From: an uncultured Lysobacteraceae bacterium
Lineage (GTDB): Bacteria; Pseudomonadota; Gammaproteobacteria; Xanthomonadales; Xanthomonadaceae
Assembly: GCA_902825775.1 (NCBI GenBank)
Contig: CADECF010000004.1
Span: 116,365 to 180,364, forward strand
Length of the DNA: 64,000 nucleotides
Direction: 5' to 3'
The notes under the pieces are model-generated. The model was not told the origin of the DNA and searched no databases. It was given only the letters and a program-made list of their open reading frames with translations. The first letter of the stretch is position 1, and each line of letters opens with the position of its first letter. This document shows, in pieces, positions 10,086-20,100 of this stretch. A program made the translations under genes and the position numbers.

Positions 10086-11491
10086 ACCTGCTCCGAGGAT
10101 GTATCGCGCGGACCGCCGCCGACAGCATCAGGATGCGATTGCCGACGCGCCAATACGGCCTCCAGCGCCTGCGCCGTTTCAGCATCGCGGGCGAAAAGCG
10201 CGGTGTGCCGCCAGGGTTCGGACGCGGTAAGCCGCGATGGCGGAAGCGCCCAGTAGGGCCGCGGATCGACGTACCAAGCGTGCCGCTGCAGTCGCCAGGC
10301 TTCGAATATCTCGCCTGCGTGCGTCGTTATCGGATGCAGTCCCTGAGCGTCGATTTCCTGCATCAGCGAGTCCTGGCGCGATCCGCCGATGCACAACGTG
10401 CCTCCTGGACGCAGCCGCGCCACCAAGTTGGGCAACATCCGGCGCGACTCTGCGTCCGGGAAATGAACCAACATGTTATTGGCCACGAGCAGATCGTATC
10501 GTCCCTCGTGCCCCGGCGCCTGCGTCATATCGTCTATCCGGAATTCGATTCGGCGCAGAAGCGCATCGTCGAATCGGACGCCGCCGTCGGCATGCTCGCC
10601 GAAATAAGTCCGCATATCGCCAGGTATCGACGTTTTCGCGCGCGGATCGATCCGACCCGAACGGGCGCGTTCCACCAAAGCAGGATCCACGTCCGACGCG
10701 CTCAGCGAGCATTTGCCGGCCAGGCCCTTGGCCTGGATCGCGGCGGCCAGCGAATAGACTTCCTCGCCGCTGCTGCAGGCCGCGACATGCACGCTCGCCG
10801 AACCGTTGCGTTCGACGTACCAGGCGGCAATGTCCAGCAAGCACTCCAACAACGGAAGGTTCCGGAAAAGCAGCGTGCTCGGCGTGGGTGTAGCCGTTCG
10901 CGGCGATGCATCGATCGAGAGCGACGGCTCGAGCGCTGCGTATGTGCGATCGGCTTCTTCGAAGCGCCCGTAGTGCTCGGCGGCCTCGGCATAAGCCAGA
11001 TCCAGGAGCAGCGGATTCCATTGCGGTACGGAAATGTGCTTGACCGCTTCCAGCAGCGGCGCACCGTGGTCCAGGCGCGCCGACTTCGACACGTAAGCCA
11101 ACAATGCCTTCGCATCCTTGCGGGCCAATGCCTCCAACGCGGCTTGGAGCAAAGCGTCCCTGCCCTGCGCCGCCAACTGCTCAAGCATCAATGCGCACGC
11201 CGCCGCATGGGACCTCGCGATTCTTTCGCCGATCGCTTGCGCAGCGGCAGGCGAATCGTCCGCATTATCCAATGCGATCGCCCGCCTCAAACCCGAGCGC
11301 CAGTCGGCCGGATCGATCTGCTCGACCGCAGCGAGCACCGACGCCAGCGCGCTCCAATGCCCTCCCTGCTCCAGGATGCGGGCCATGCGCTTGAGCACGC
11401 CGGCGTCGGCAGGCAGCCGCACATCTATATCGGCCGTCGATGCCGGATCTTGCGGCGAGCGCAACCCGGCAGATTTCGCGGCGGAACTCAT
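10082..11491 (-). CDS. CheR-like SAM-dependent methyltransferase with helical N-terminal region
   Basis: This 469-residue protein combines about 180 residues of alpha-helical, Ala/Leu-rich sequence, possibly TPR-like, with a CheR-type methyltransferase domain. Visible are VAACSSGEEVYSLA near residue 230, LSASDVDPALVERAR near 255, YDLLVANNMLVHFPDAES near 327 and LRPGGTLCIGGS near 357. The usual CheR N-terminal helical domain and any chemotaxis neighbours are absent. It overlaps both neighbours by ATGA, so it is an integral operon member. It may methylate a glycan or a protein of the assembly machinery; the substrate is unknown. Confidence 0.75.
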   Translation of the reverse strand: MSSAAKSAGLRSPQDPASTADIDVRLPADAGVLKRMARILEQGGHWSALASVLAAVEQIDPADWRSGLRRAIALDNADDSPAAAQAIGERIARSHAAACALMLEQLAAQGRDALLQAALEALARKDAKALLAYVSKSARLDHGAPLLEAVKHISVPQWNPLLLDLAYAEAAEHYGRFEEADRTYAALEPSLSIDASPRTATPTPSTLLFRNLPLLECLLDIAAWYVERNGSASVHVAACSSGEEVYSLAAAIQAKGLAGKCSLSASDVDPALVERARSGRIDPRAKTSIPGDMRTYFGEHADGGVRFDDALLRRIEFRIDDMTQAPGHEGRYDLLVANNMLVHFPDAESRRMLPNLVARLRPGGTLCIGGSRQDSLMQEIDAQGLHPITTHAGEIFEAWRLQRHAWYVDPRPYWALPPSRLTASEPWRHTALFARDAETAQALEAVLARRQSHPDAVGGGPRDTSSEQV

Positions 11492-14397
11492 CCGGCTTCT
11501 GCCTGCGCACCGCGACTGGCCAGCACGCTCACCGTGCAGCCGTGGTCGCTTGCGATCGCCGACAGCAGGCGCAAGGAAACGCGGCTTTGCCTGGGCCAGG
11601 TCCTGGACGCGAACGCATTCTTGTCCACCCAGAGCGCCAATTTGAAAGGTATGCGGATCGGAGCCCCGGCGAAAATGCGCAGTTGCACCGGCCTTGCGTC
11701 CGCCGCCAGATCCTCCTCAAGACGCCAGTATTCGCCGAATTCGCAAACCAAGCGGATGCGTCCTGCGGCTTTGGGGTTTTGGTAGGGGGACTCAAGGCGC
11801 ATCGCCAGTTCGACGTCGCCTTCGCCCTGAACTTCGATCATGCCCTTGACCTCGATGCCGTCGCCCTGCATCGGCCGTTCGACCGGCAAACCGATCTGAA
11901 CGACTCGCTCGCCCGAGTGCGCCGCCGCCGAACCTAGCCTGATGCCGCCCGAGACGAAAATCGAGGCATCGACGAAACGCGCTTTGCCGGGCCGTATTTC
12001 CGGAGCAGCGACCAAGCCTCTCCCGGCGGCGCCGGGCGTGGGTTTGGCCGCGACCGCGACCGCGGCCGCATGCGCTGGTGGTGCCGGTTGCAATCGTTGC
12101 GATGGTCGCGGCACTTCGAATACAGTTTCGCGCGCAGGGGCTGAAACGATCCGCATGGCGGCTGCGTCGAGCGCCGATGACGCCCGGCGTTCCAAATCCC
12201 TCAAGCGCGATTGCGTCGCCGCAGGAAGCCGCGCTTCTTCGGAAAGCGCAGCCGCAAGGGCGCTGGCGAATGCCGCGTCGTCGAGGGGGAGAGGCAGGCA
12301 AAAAAGGGCGCGTTCCAATTCCGAGAAATGGTTGACGACTTTGGGGTCGTACGCGATCCCGACCACCGGACGTCCCAGGCGATGCGCCAGCAGGCAAGCG
12401 TGGAGCCGCATCGATACGAGCACGTCGAGCGACGCCAGCGTATCGATCAGCTGTTCCGTGCTCAACGGCGCGCGCAACACAAGCGCAGGCACGCTGTCGC
12501 CGAGCGCTGCGGCGACCCTGCCGAGTACCGCAGTGTCCACGCGCTCGCCTGCCTGCATCGGGATACCCACCAACGCAAGCGGTTGCCGCGAGGCGGCCTC
12601 CGCCAGGGCGTTGCGCACCGACTCCACCAGCGCATCTTCATCGGTATGCGCCCAGGGCCTCAGGTTGAGGCCGACGATCCGGTAACCGCGTTGGCGGAAC
12701 GCCTCGATATCCGGCGGCACGGCCGAAGGGGACAACGCAAGACCATACACGACGTCCGGCGCCTGGGACACTTCGACCGGCAATCCGTCGAAGGCGGCCG
12801 CATGCGCGGCGGACTCGGCGTCCCTGACCATGATCGATTCGGCATGGCGGCCGACGAAACGCATCATCCGCCTCGCATCCGGATCGGTCATGGGACCGAT
12901 GCCCATTCCAACCACGTGGAACGGCACGTCGAACATCCGGCACATCAACGGTAGCGCGCCGAAACCGGCGATCGAAATCTGCGGCGTATCGAACAGGCCG
13001 AGCAAGCCGCCCGAACGCTCGAAGGTATAGTCGTGCCACAAGCCACCGCCACCCAGTACGACAGCGCTGGCCGTGCGGGCCGCATGCAAGGCGTCGGGCA
13101 GTGATTTGCGCTGGAACGATTGGAGCCCGTGGTTGATCTCCACCTGATCCGTATTTTCGGCGCCCACCCAGACCTGCACGGCAGGGTCCGCGGCTTCCAG
13201 CCGCTCGGAGATGGAACGCAAGATCAGTTCGTCGCCGACGTTGCTGGCGCCGTAATACCCCGAAAGGAGCACATGCCTGGCCTTGGGCAGCGATTCGGAC
13301 AGTATTCCCGCTACTTGCTGGCTGCGTTCCTGACCCAGCCACGAACCGCCCGCGCGCGCGATCGAACGGATCTGCCCGAGCAACGCCTGCCAGCGATGTT
13401 CGTACAGATGCTCGTTGATGAGCCGGTCGAAAGCCCGTTCCGTCATCGCGCGGTAGCGCTCCGGATCGGCGAGCAGGGTTTGCAATTGCTGCGCCAGGTC
13501 TTCCTCGTCGTGGTAACCGACGATTTCCTCATCGTAGGAGAAAAAATCCTCCATCTCCGGGAAGCGTCCGGTAGCGACCAGCCCGCCGCTGCCTATGGAC
13601 TCGAAAACGCCGCACTTGATGTTGATGTAGCCTGCGCGCGTCATCGGAAAATTGACGTGGATGCGCCCTTCGCGGCTGGCCTGGACCATGCGGCGGCCTT
13701 CCACTACTTCGCTGCCCGGCAACGCCCAGCCCCTGCCGTACGTCCGCACGTCCAGGTCGCGCGCGAGCCTGACCATGACTTCGTTGCGCTCGGGCCTGGC
13801 GGTGGCGTGGCCGATGCAAATGACGTCGGCCTGCAGTTCGGGCGCTCGCGGCACCGACTGCGTCACGAATCCGCGATCGATACCGAACGGGAAGTAAAGC
13901 GTGTTCTCCACGCCCGCATCGCGGTACATCTGCATCGCGATTCGCGCATTGGTGGTGTGGAAGTCGAAAACGTGGGCATGCGGATGAATGCTCGGGAAGA
14001 CATCGGGGTCGCTCAGGGTCAGGCCCAGCAGCACGGCCCCGTTCTTTTTCAGCGCCGCCGCGTCGTCCTCGCGGAAAGTGAGCCCGCCGGCGCAACAGAC
14101 GATCAGTTGCGGCCTGAAGCGCTGCAATAAGGGCCGCATGGCGTCGATATCCAGATAGATGGGCCCGTTGCCGCCCTTGGCCATCGTAGGATTCTGGGCA
14201 AGATGCCTGTGCCGTTTGAGGTCGATATCCAGCACGCGATGGCCCAGATTGCGCAACGACCGCGACAGGCACGACACGATATCCGTCGAACCGTTGACGG
14301 ACCGGCCGATGAACAGGATGCGCCAATGCTCCGGCTGCACGAAAGTTCTCGTGGCCAGTTCTGCGCGGGCTTGCGCGATGCGCGGATTTCTTTCCAT
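11488..14397 (-). CDS. Glycosyltransferase / polysaccharide pyruvyltransferase fusion with C-terminal beta domain
   Basis: This 969-residue protein has three parts. Residues 1 to about 350 are a CgeB-like GT-B glycosyltransferase (WRILFIGRSVNGSTDI near 24, INIKCGVFESIGSGGLVATG near 255). Residues about 370-770 match the polysaccharide pyruvyltransferase (CsaB/WcaK) family, with SGYYGASNVGDELIL, GGGGLWHDY and VSMRLHACLLAHRLGRPVVG. After a Pro/Ala linker, residues about 800-969 look like a beta-sandwich of unknown function. It would add a sugar and a pyruvate ketal. The ATG directly follows the previous stop (TGAATG). Confidence 0.82.
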   Translation of the reverse strand: MERNPRIAQARAELATRTFVQPEHWRILFIGRSVNGSTDIVSCLSRSLRNLGHRVLDIDLKRHRHLAQNPTMAKGGNGPIYLDIDAMRPLLQRFRPQLIVCCAGGLTFREDDAAALKKNGAVLLGLTLSDPDVFPSIHPHAHVFDFHTTNARIAMQMYRDAGVENTLYFPFGIDRGFVTQSVPRAPELQADVICIGHATARPERNEVMVRLARDLDVRTYGRGWALPGSEVVEGRRMVQASREGRIHVNFPMTRAGYINIKCGVFESIGSGGLVATGRFPEMEDFFSYDEEIVGYHDEEDLAQQLQTLLADPERYRAMTERAFDRLINEHLYEHRWQALLGQIRSIARAGGSWLGQERSQQVAGILSESLPKARHVLLSGYYGASNVGDELILRSISERLEAADPAVQVWVGAENTDQVEINHGLQSFQRKSLPDALHAARTASAVVLGGGGLWHDYTFERSGGLLGLFDTPQISIAGFGALPLMCRMFDVPFHVVGMGIGPMTDPDARRMMRFVGRHAESIMVRDAESAAHAAAFDGLPVEVSQAPDVVYGLALSPSAVPPDIEAFRQRGYRIVGLNLRPWAHTDEDALVESVRNALAEAASRQPLALVGIPMQAGERVDTAVLGRVAAALGDSVPALVLRAPLSTEQLIDTLASLDVLVSMRLHACLLAHRLGRPVVGIAYDPKVVNHFSELERALFCLPLPLDDAAFASALAAALSEEARLPAATQSRLRDLERRASSALDAAAMRIVSAPARETVFEVPRPSQRLQPAPPAHAAAVAVAAKPTPGAAGRGLVAAPEIRPGKARFVDASIFVSGGIRLGSAAAHSGERVVQIGLPVERPMQGDGIEVKGMIEVQGEGDVELAMRLESPYQNPKAAGRIRLVCEFGEYWRLEEDLAADARPVQLRIFAGAPIRIPFKLALWVDKNAFASRTWPRQSRVSLRLLSAIASDHGCTVSVLASRGAQAEAG

Positions 14398-15456
14398 TCA
14401 GTCCTCGGATCCCTTGAATGATCGATAAGCGTGTTCGCGCTCCACCAGGCTCATCCGCCTGGGTTCGGCTTGGCCCGAGACCAGCGCCTCCAGGTAGCGG
14501 GCGCGGGAAACCGCGGAGAAATATTCGACGACTTCGCGGCGGCATTCCGACGAAACCCGCGACGCGAAATCGCCAGACGCGCTCAGCCTGTCGCACAAGC
14601 TTAGCGCCTCGGCTATGCCGTCCGCCTGCAACGCGGGCCGGAAATGCGCACTGGGGGTGCTGGCGCCGAGCGAGATGACCGGCAGGCTCAGAGCGGCGTA
14701 CTGGAGCACCCGGCTAGGCAGGTCGAATTCGCCCAACGCGGCCAGGCCGTCGAAGTCGTACTCGGCGCCGGCATAGTCCGAGAACCGTTGCCGGATGCTG
14801 ATGCCTGCGATGTAGGCGGGGAGAATCGCGCGGATCGCATCCACGCCATAGAGCTCGCCGCGGTGCATCCGGCGAGGATCCTCGCGGCAGATACCATAGA
14901 TGTCGAGCCGGCCCGCGGCGCTTGCCAGCATCTCGTAGCGCCCTTTCTTGGCCGGGCCGTGCAAGTTGCCCAGGAATACGAGCTCGCGCGACGCTGTTTC
15001 CGGCGACCGGTCGGCCGCCCAGCGCTGCGGATCCAGCCAGAATGGGAAGTTGACGCCCGGTGCGTGGCCGCGCGAGTCATAGAACGCCAGCACGTCGGAT
15101 GTGCCGCAATGCAGGACGCGATCGTATGCGCCGGCGATGGCCCGATATGTCACGCCGTACAGCACCGGGTCGTCGGGCAGCCAAACGAAGGTCGCCATGC
15201 CGGCTTCGCGCAGGCGTTCGACCTGCGAAGCGCGCAGCGCACTGGCGCGGAAATTGAAGAACACATCGAAACCAGCGCCTATGCAGCCTTCGACGGCGGC
15301 GTCGATCGCGGCCATGTCGTCCGCCGACTTGGGAAAACGATGCCCGCGCCATACCGGCCCGGTCTCCGTCACCTCATGGCCGAGCGAGCGCAGGGCGAAC
15401 GCGAACGCATCGCAGACATGGGTTTCGTTGATCGTGTCGAACAATACGATCTTCAT
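14398..15456 (-). CDS. CgeB-like glycosyltransferase
   Basis: This 352-residue cytoplasmic protein begins MKIVLFDTINETHVCDAFAF and ends in a typical GT-B C-terminal half with SRVLQYAALSLPVISLGAS near residue 280. The FNFRASALRASQVERLREAG and FVWLPDDPVLYG segments resemble the CgeB/DUF3880 type found also in the two fusion proteins of this operon. The frame is open about 160 bases upstream through the heparinase gene; the start at 15456 was chosen because it gives the conserved N-terminus 22 bases after the previous stop. Donor and acceptor are unknown. Confidence 0.78.
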   Translation of the reverse strand: MKIVLFDTINETHVCDAFAFALRSLGHEVTETGPVWRGHRFPKSADDMAAIDAAVEGCIGAGFDVFFNFRASALRASQVERLREAGMATFVWLPDDPVLYGVTYRAIAGAYDRVLHCGTSDVLAFYDSRGHAPGVNFPFWLDPQRWAADRSPETASRELVFLGNLHGPAKKGRYEMLASAAGRLDIYGICREDPRRMHRGELYGVDAIRAILPAYIAGISIRQRFSDYAGAEYDFDGLAALGEFDLPSRVLQYAALSLPVISLGASTPSAHFRPALQADGIAEALSLCDRLSASGDFASRVSSECRREVVEYFSAVSRARYLEALVSGQAEPRRMSLVEREHAYRSFKGSED

Positions 15457-15478
15457 CGGATGCCGCGCTCCGCCGTCT

Positions 15479-17185
15479 TCATAATGGTTTCCATCCGCTT
15501 GCGTCGGCGCGCAGCAGGAATTCGAAGCGCAAACGGCATTCGAAGGCCGCGCCGCGACGATTGAAACTGACGATCTGCGCCTTCTCCAAGTGATTCGCGC
15601 GCGGCGACACCACGGCACCCGCCTTGCCGCCGAGCCTGGGCACGAACTTGCCGACCGAACCGAAGCGTTCTCCCAGATTGCGGATGCGCAGGCCCCTGCC
15701 CGTCGCCTTCGAGACGATCAACACGGTCTGGTTGCGACGGTAGATGTCCTTGTCGTTCGGCACGTGCCACAGCGATCGGTACAGCCTCGTCTCGCCGGTG
15801 TCGGGTTGAATCCGATCGCAGACCGAGAACTGTCGGCGCCCGGCTTGGATACGCAACTCGCGCGTCGCACGGCAGCCCGGATAGCCGCCGGTGAAACCCT
15901 CGGCACGCACGGAACCGTCATCGCCGGCTTCGATCTCCAGGCCGGCCTTATGCCGATGCCTGCCCAATCTCGGCCACCGGTCGCGCTGATCGTCGATTAC
16001 GGGAACGTTGTGCGCCCATTTCGAGCGCAGGTAACGGCGGACTTCGTCCGTCTCCACATAAGAGTAGCCGCCGCCGTCGACGAGCCAGTCTTCGCCCCAA
16101 TAGACGATCAAGTTGAGGTCGTCGTCGTGGCGGTGGTATCGCGACAGGTAACCCGATTTCATCAATACATGCATGGCATGCCGGTCCCAGCGGTCGCGGT
16201 ACGACAGATATCCCGACCGCGGGAAGCGGCCGATCGTCTCCTGAGGTTTGCGGCCACGGCGTCCCGCACTCGCCGAATAGACGTACAGCGGCCATTCCGG
16301 GTGCTGTTCGAAACCGGGAAAGCGGCTGGTGACAGCCTTGATCTCCGTATCGCCGATCGGCGGCAGTTTTCCATCCGGCCGCATGACATGGGTGAGGTAA
16401 TTCATCGCCTTCGGCATGATGCCGTCGATCGCATCGCCCAGAGTTCCCAGTCTTGTTCGGGGAAGCATCTCCAGGACCTTCAGGAAGATACCGGACACGA
16501 ACACGTGGTAAGTCGGGCTGTTCTCGACATGCACGCCTTCGCCGGTGAAGGCGAATTCGAGTTCGTCGGCCAGCCTGGCGATCGCCGTCTCCCAGCGCGC
16601 CTGCGACTCCGGGCGGTCGTGCAGCATGTACGCGCAAACCGCCAGAATGCGGGCCTGCTCGATGCCATGATTGGTATGCCGCGAATAGAACGAGGGCTGT
16701 TGCAGCATCCCTGCGAGTTCGTCTATCCAATCGCACAGGTCCGCCCACCGCTCTCGGGCCAGACCGAATCGCAACAGGTAGGCCAGCAGCAGCATCGCGT
16801 TTTCGGCGCGCAACGCGACGGCGTGATCGTGGACCGCGAATTCGTAATCCGCCATATCCGGCGATGCGGTGCGCCAGGAATCGAGAAGCTCCAGCGCCAA
16901 CGCGGGATAGCGCGATTCCGTGCTGCCGTAGTGCGCGAGCAGCCACGGCATGAAATTGAACGACGCCGTATTCCAGCGCCAGCTCCTGTGCGCGAGCGGA
17001 TCGGCTTTCCAATCCGCCAGAAGGTCCGCATGCGCCGGCGCAAATCCAGGGAATTCGTATACGCGCTCTTCGACGACGCGGCGGCCGTAACGGGCCAAGT
17101 TCCGGTTGCGCAGGACCAGATCGAGCCGTGCCTGGTAGGGGCTCGCATCGAATTGCGGCACGACTGCGCTAGTTCCCGCGCCCAT
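15479..17185 (-). CDS. Heparinase II/III-family polysaccharide lyase
   Basis: This 568-residue protein has the two-part layout of heparinase II/III and alginate lyases: an alpha-toroid over residues 1-300 with SRHTNHGIEQARILAVCAYM near 168, and a beta-sheet domain with YHRHDDDLNLIVYWGEDWL near 345 and DGGGYSYVETD after it. Such enzymes cleave uronate-containing glycans by beta-elimination. No signal peptide is visible at the N-terminus, so it may act in the cytoplasm, or export is not obvious. It lies inside the glycan operon, starting one base after the previous stop. A uronic acid target fits the wecB-wecC genes nearby. Confidence 0.82.
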   Translation of the reverse strand: MGAGTSAVVPQFDASPYQARLDLVLRNRNLARYGRRVVEERVYEFPGFAPAHADLLADWKADPLAHRSWRWNTASFNFMPWLLAHYGSTESRYPALALELLDSWRTASPDMADYEFAVHDHAVALRAENAMLLLAYLLRFGLARERWADLCDWIDELAGMLQQPSFYSRHTNHGIEQARILAVCAYMLHDRPESQARWETAIARLADELEFAFTGEGVHVENSPTYHVFVSGIFLKVLEMLPRTRLGTLGDAIDGIMPKAMNYLTHVMRPDGKLPPIGDTEIKAVTSRFPGFEQHPEWPLYVYSASAGRRGRKPQETIGRFPRSGYLSYRDRWDRHAMHVLMKSGYLSRYHRHDDDLNLIVYWGEDWLVDGGGYSYVETDEVRRYLRSKWAHNVPVIDDQRDRWPRLGRHRHKAGLEIEAGDDGSVRAEGFTGGYPGCRATRELRIQAGRRQFSVCDRIQPDTGETRLYRSLWHVPNDKDIYRRNQTVLIVSKATGRGLRIRNLGERFGSVGKFVPRLGGKAGAVVSPRANHLEKAQIVSFNRRGAAFECRLRFEFLLRADASGWKPL

Positions 17186-17186
17186 T

Positions 17187-20100
17187 TCAGGCGCCGCCGG
17201 TAACAGGATCGAGCAGCGGCTCGATGTTGTCGCGGCGAATCCGATCGTAGGCGTGCGCCTCCGCGGCGGCGACTACGCGGGGGCGGATCGCATCCAGGCG
17301 CGCACGGTCGCCCGCCAGCTCGGCGAGGCGCGCTACCGCTTCGGTGGCATCCCGCACGTATAGTGGATAGTCCGGCCCGAAGACGGCGATGTTCGTCGCA
17401 CTCGGCGACATGAGCGCCGCGACGCCTGCCGATCCGTATTCCAGGACCTTGGTGGAAAGCTCCAGCGTGCTTTGCTCAAGCTTGAGGGAACGCCAGGCCC
17501 AACCGACATCCATGGTTGCGAGCGCTTCCAGCACTTCACGGCGCGGCATTGCGCGATGCCAGACGACCGTCGGCGTGGATTCGAGGCGGCTGGTGACCTC
17601 CGCCCTGAAACCCGGATCGTCCGCAGGATGATGGATTTTGTCGCCGTAGATATGCCATTCGACCGGTACACCGCGCGCGGCCAGCCTGTCCGCTGTTTCG
17701 AGCATCTCGCGGATGCCCCAGAGCGGCGCGAACTTTCCGGCGTACGCCACACGCAACGGCCCATCCGTTCTGCGCGGCACGGCAGAACGCGGCACGGCTG
17801 GCACCATCGGCGGCAGCAGCCTGGTCTTGCCGCGCGCAGCGGGCACCTGGGTCGCCAGGAAACGTTCGAGTTCGGTCGTTTGGCAGAGAATGTAACGCGA
17901 TGCGTTGGCGATCTTCGCCAGCGAAGCGAGCCAGCCCGCATCCAGTTCTGCCTCTTGCTGTGGTATGTCGGTCAGATAGCACCACAGACGGCCGTCGAAG
18001 GCGCCGGTTTCCGCGACGGCCGATGCGACCTCGTGGCCGCGCACGATCACCGCCTGGTATTTCCGCTCGGCGTCCTTTGCCGCGAGTTCGTCCGCGGCCT
18101 CGAACGGTTTCAGAGGCGCGGTGTCGCCGCCGCGTCCCGGTTCGATCAGCCGAACGCTTTGCGCTTCGAGCGCTTCGCCGATCGTAATGACGTTACGAAG
18201 CCTGTGTTTGAGCAAGAGGTCGACTTCGATGCCTTCGACGCCTGCGAGTACCCGCACAAGCGAGGCCATCCAGATCGCGGAACCGTCGACCAGATTCATG
18301 TTGATGTCGCCGTATACGGCGACCCGTCGACGGCCCACCGCCCTTGGGATCGGCTGCGTATCGGCCTCGCCGCGCAGCAACGCGCATTCGCGCTCCAGCG
18401 TTTGCGCGCGGCCGCTTTTCGCCCTGACGTGCGCCGCCGCCGCCCGGGACATCCGCTGGAAGCGCTGTGGATCGGAATGCAGCGCACGTATGCCGTCGGC
18501 CAGGCCACGCCAATCCTCGGCGGCGGCCAGGAAGCCTACCTGTCCGTCGACGAACTCCGTGACCGCAGCGACGGCATTGGTTACGGGAACGAGTCCGGAG
18601 GCCATGGCTTCGTCGCGCGAAACGCCTTGCGAATCGATTCGGCTAGGGCAAAGGAAGACGCCGTGCCGAGAATGCGCGTCCTTGATTTCCGGACGCGTCA
18701 GGAAACGTTTCTCCAACGCAACGTTGCTCAGGGCGCGCAGGGGTTCGGTGACCTGGTCGAACAACGGGCCGTCGCCTATCAACCGGAACTCGAGTTGATC
18801 GAACCAGGGCTCGGCCGACAAGTCCAGGATCGTCTTGACCGTCAAATCGTTGGCGTAAGCGGCGCTGTGATAAGGGCGTATCGACAGTATCGAATTGCGC
18901 TGATCGTCGGGCTTCTCCGAATAACTGAAGAATCCATCGTCCACGACATTGTGGATCACGCTGTAGCGGTCGCTTGGAACATCCACGCCGAGGTCCGCCA
19001 TCGCCTGGCGCGCCAGGAATTCGGAAACGAACACGAGGTGCATATTGGGCGGTAAATCTTCGAGCATCTGGCGCCAGAAGCTCATGCGCATGTCGCTGCG
19101 TTGGATGCCCCGCCGCCTTTGGTCCTCGTCCGCGTAATTGAAATCGCGGCGATACCACGGCTGTATTTCCGCACCATGCACCCAGACGACGACCTGCGTT
19201 TCCGCGATATAAGGCTGGATCGCCGACCAGATCTGCTCGTCCATGAAATGGATCAGCAGCGCCCGGTACGGGTTGCTGCGCAACAGCAGGGACAGATCGC
19301 CGACATCGCCGCTGACGACGTCGACGCCTTCGAATTCTTCGTAAGCCAGCGACGCGTCGCTGAAGCGGAAAACGTCGGCGCCCATTCCCTGGTCGCGGTA
19401 GCCGACGACGCGCCCATGGACGAACGAATAGTTGTACAGATCCTGATAGGCGGGGTACTTGCGCGAGATCACCAGGCGGTCCGCAGTGCCCGCGATCGCA
19501 TCGATCGCCGGCGGAACGTGATGCAGCGCCAGGGCACGTACCGTCGCGAGTCCGGCGCCTTGCACCCGTAGCCCCAGCACCACGTAACGCGTGCCTTTCG
19601 GCGGAATCACGCTCTGGTTCGAATTGCATGCACGGATGACATGCCCGATCCGTTGTTGTTCGCCATCCAAATAGATCAGGGTGACCGAAAGCAGCAGATC
19701 TGCGCTGACCAGCATATTGAAGCGCCCGATCCCGTCGGTCCCGCGAAGCGCGTCGACGGGCACGAGCCTGTCGGCGTAAACATAGATGTTGGCGTCTTCG
19801 CCCAGCCTGGAAGCGATGGCGATCCCTTCCGCCGCCACCTCCACAGTTACCCTGCCCGCAGCGTGCGTGCCCGCGTCGAAAAGCTGCGTCAGCTCTTGCG
19901 GTCCCCAGCCGGCCAGGTTTCTCGTCTGCGCGCCCTCCTCTTTCGGAGAGGCCTCGGCGAGATCTTGCAGGCGCGCCAAGGTGATGCCGGTGTTCAGTAC
20001 CGGGTCGTCGCATTGCGGGCAAGCATCCTGCGGACATTCACGGCAGTAGTTGAATTCGTCTATCGACATGCTCTCGATGTCGATGCGCGCGCCCTGCCCA

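Noticed and set aside
12211-12954. Plus-strand open frames across the glycosyltransferase fusion gene
   Set aside because: These are shadows of the minus-strand gene, with Arg/Pro/Ala-rich translations and no recognisable motif.
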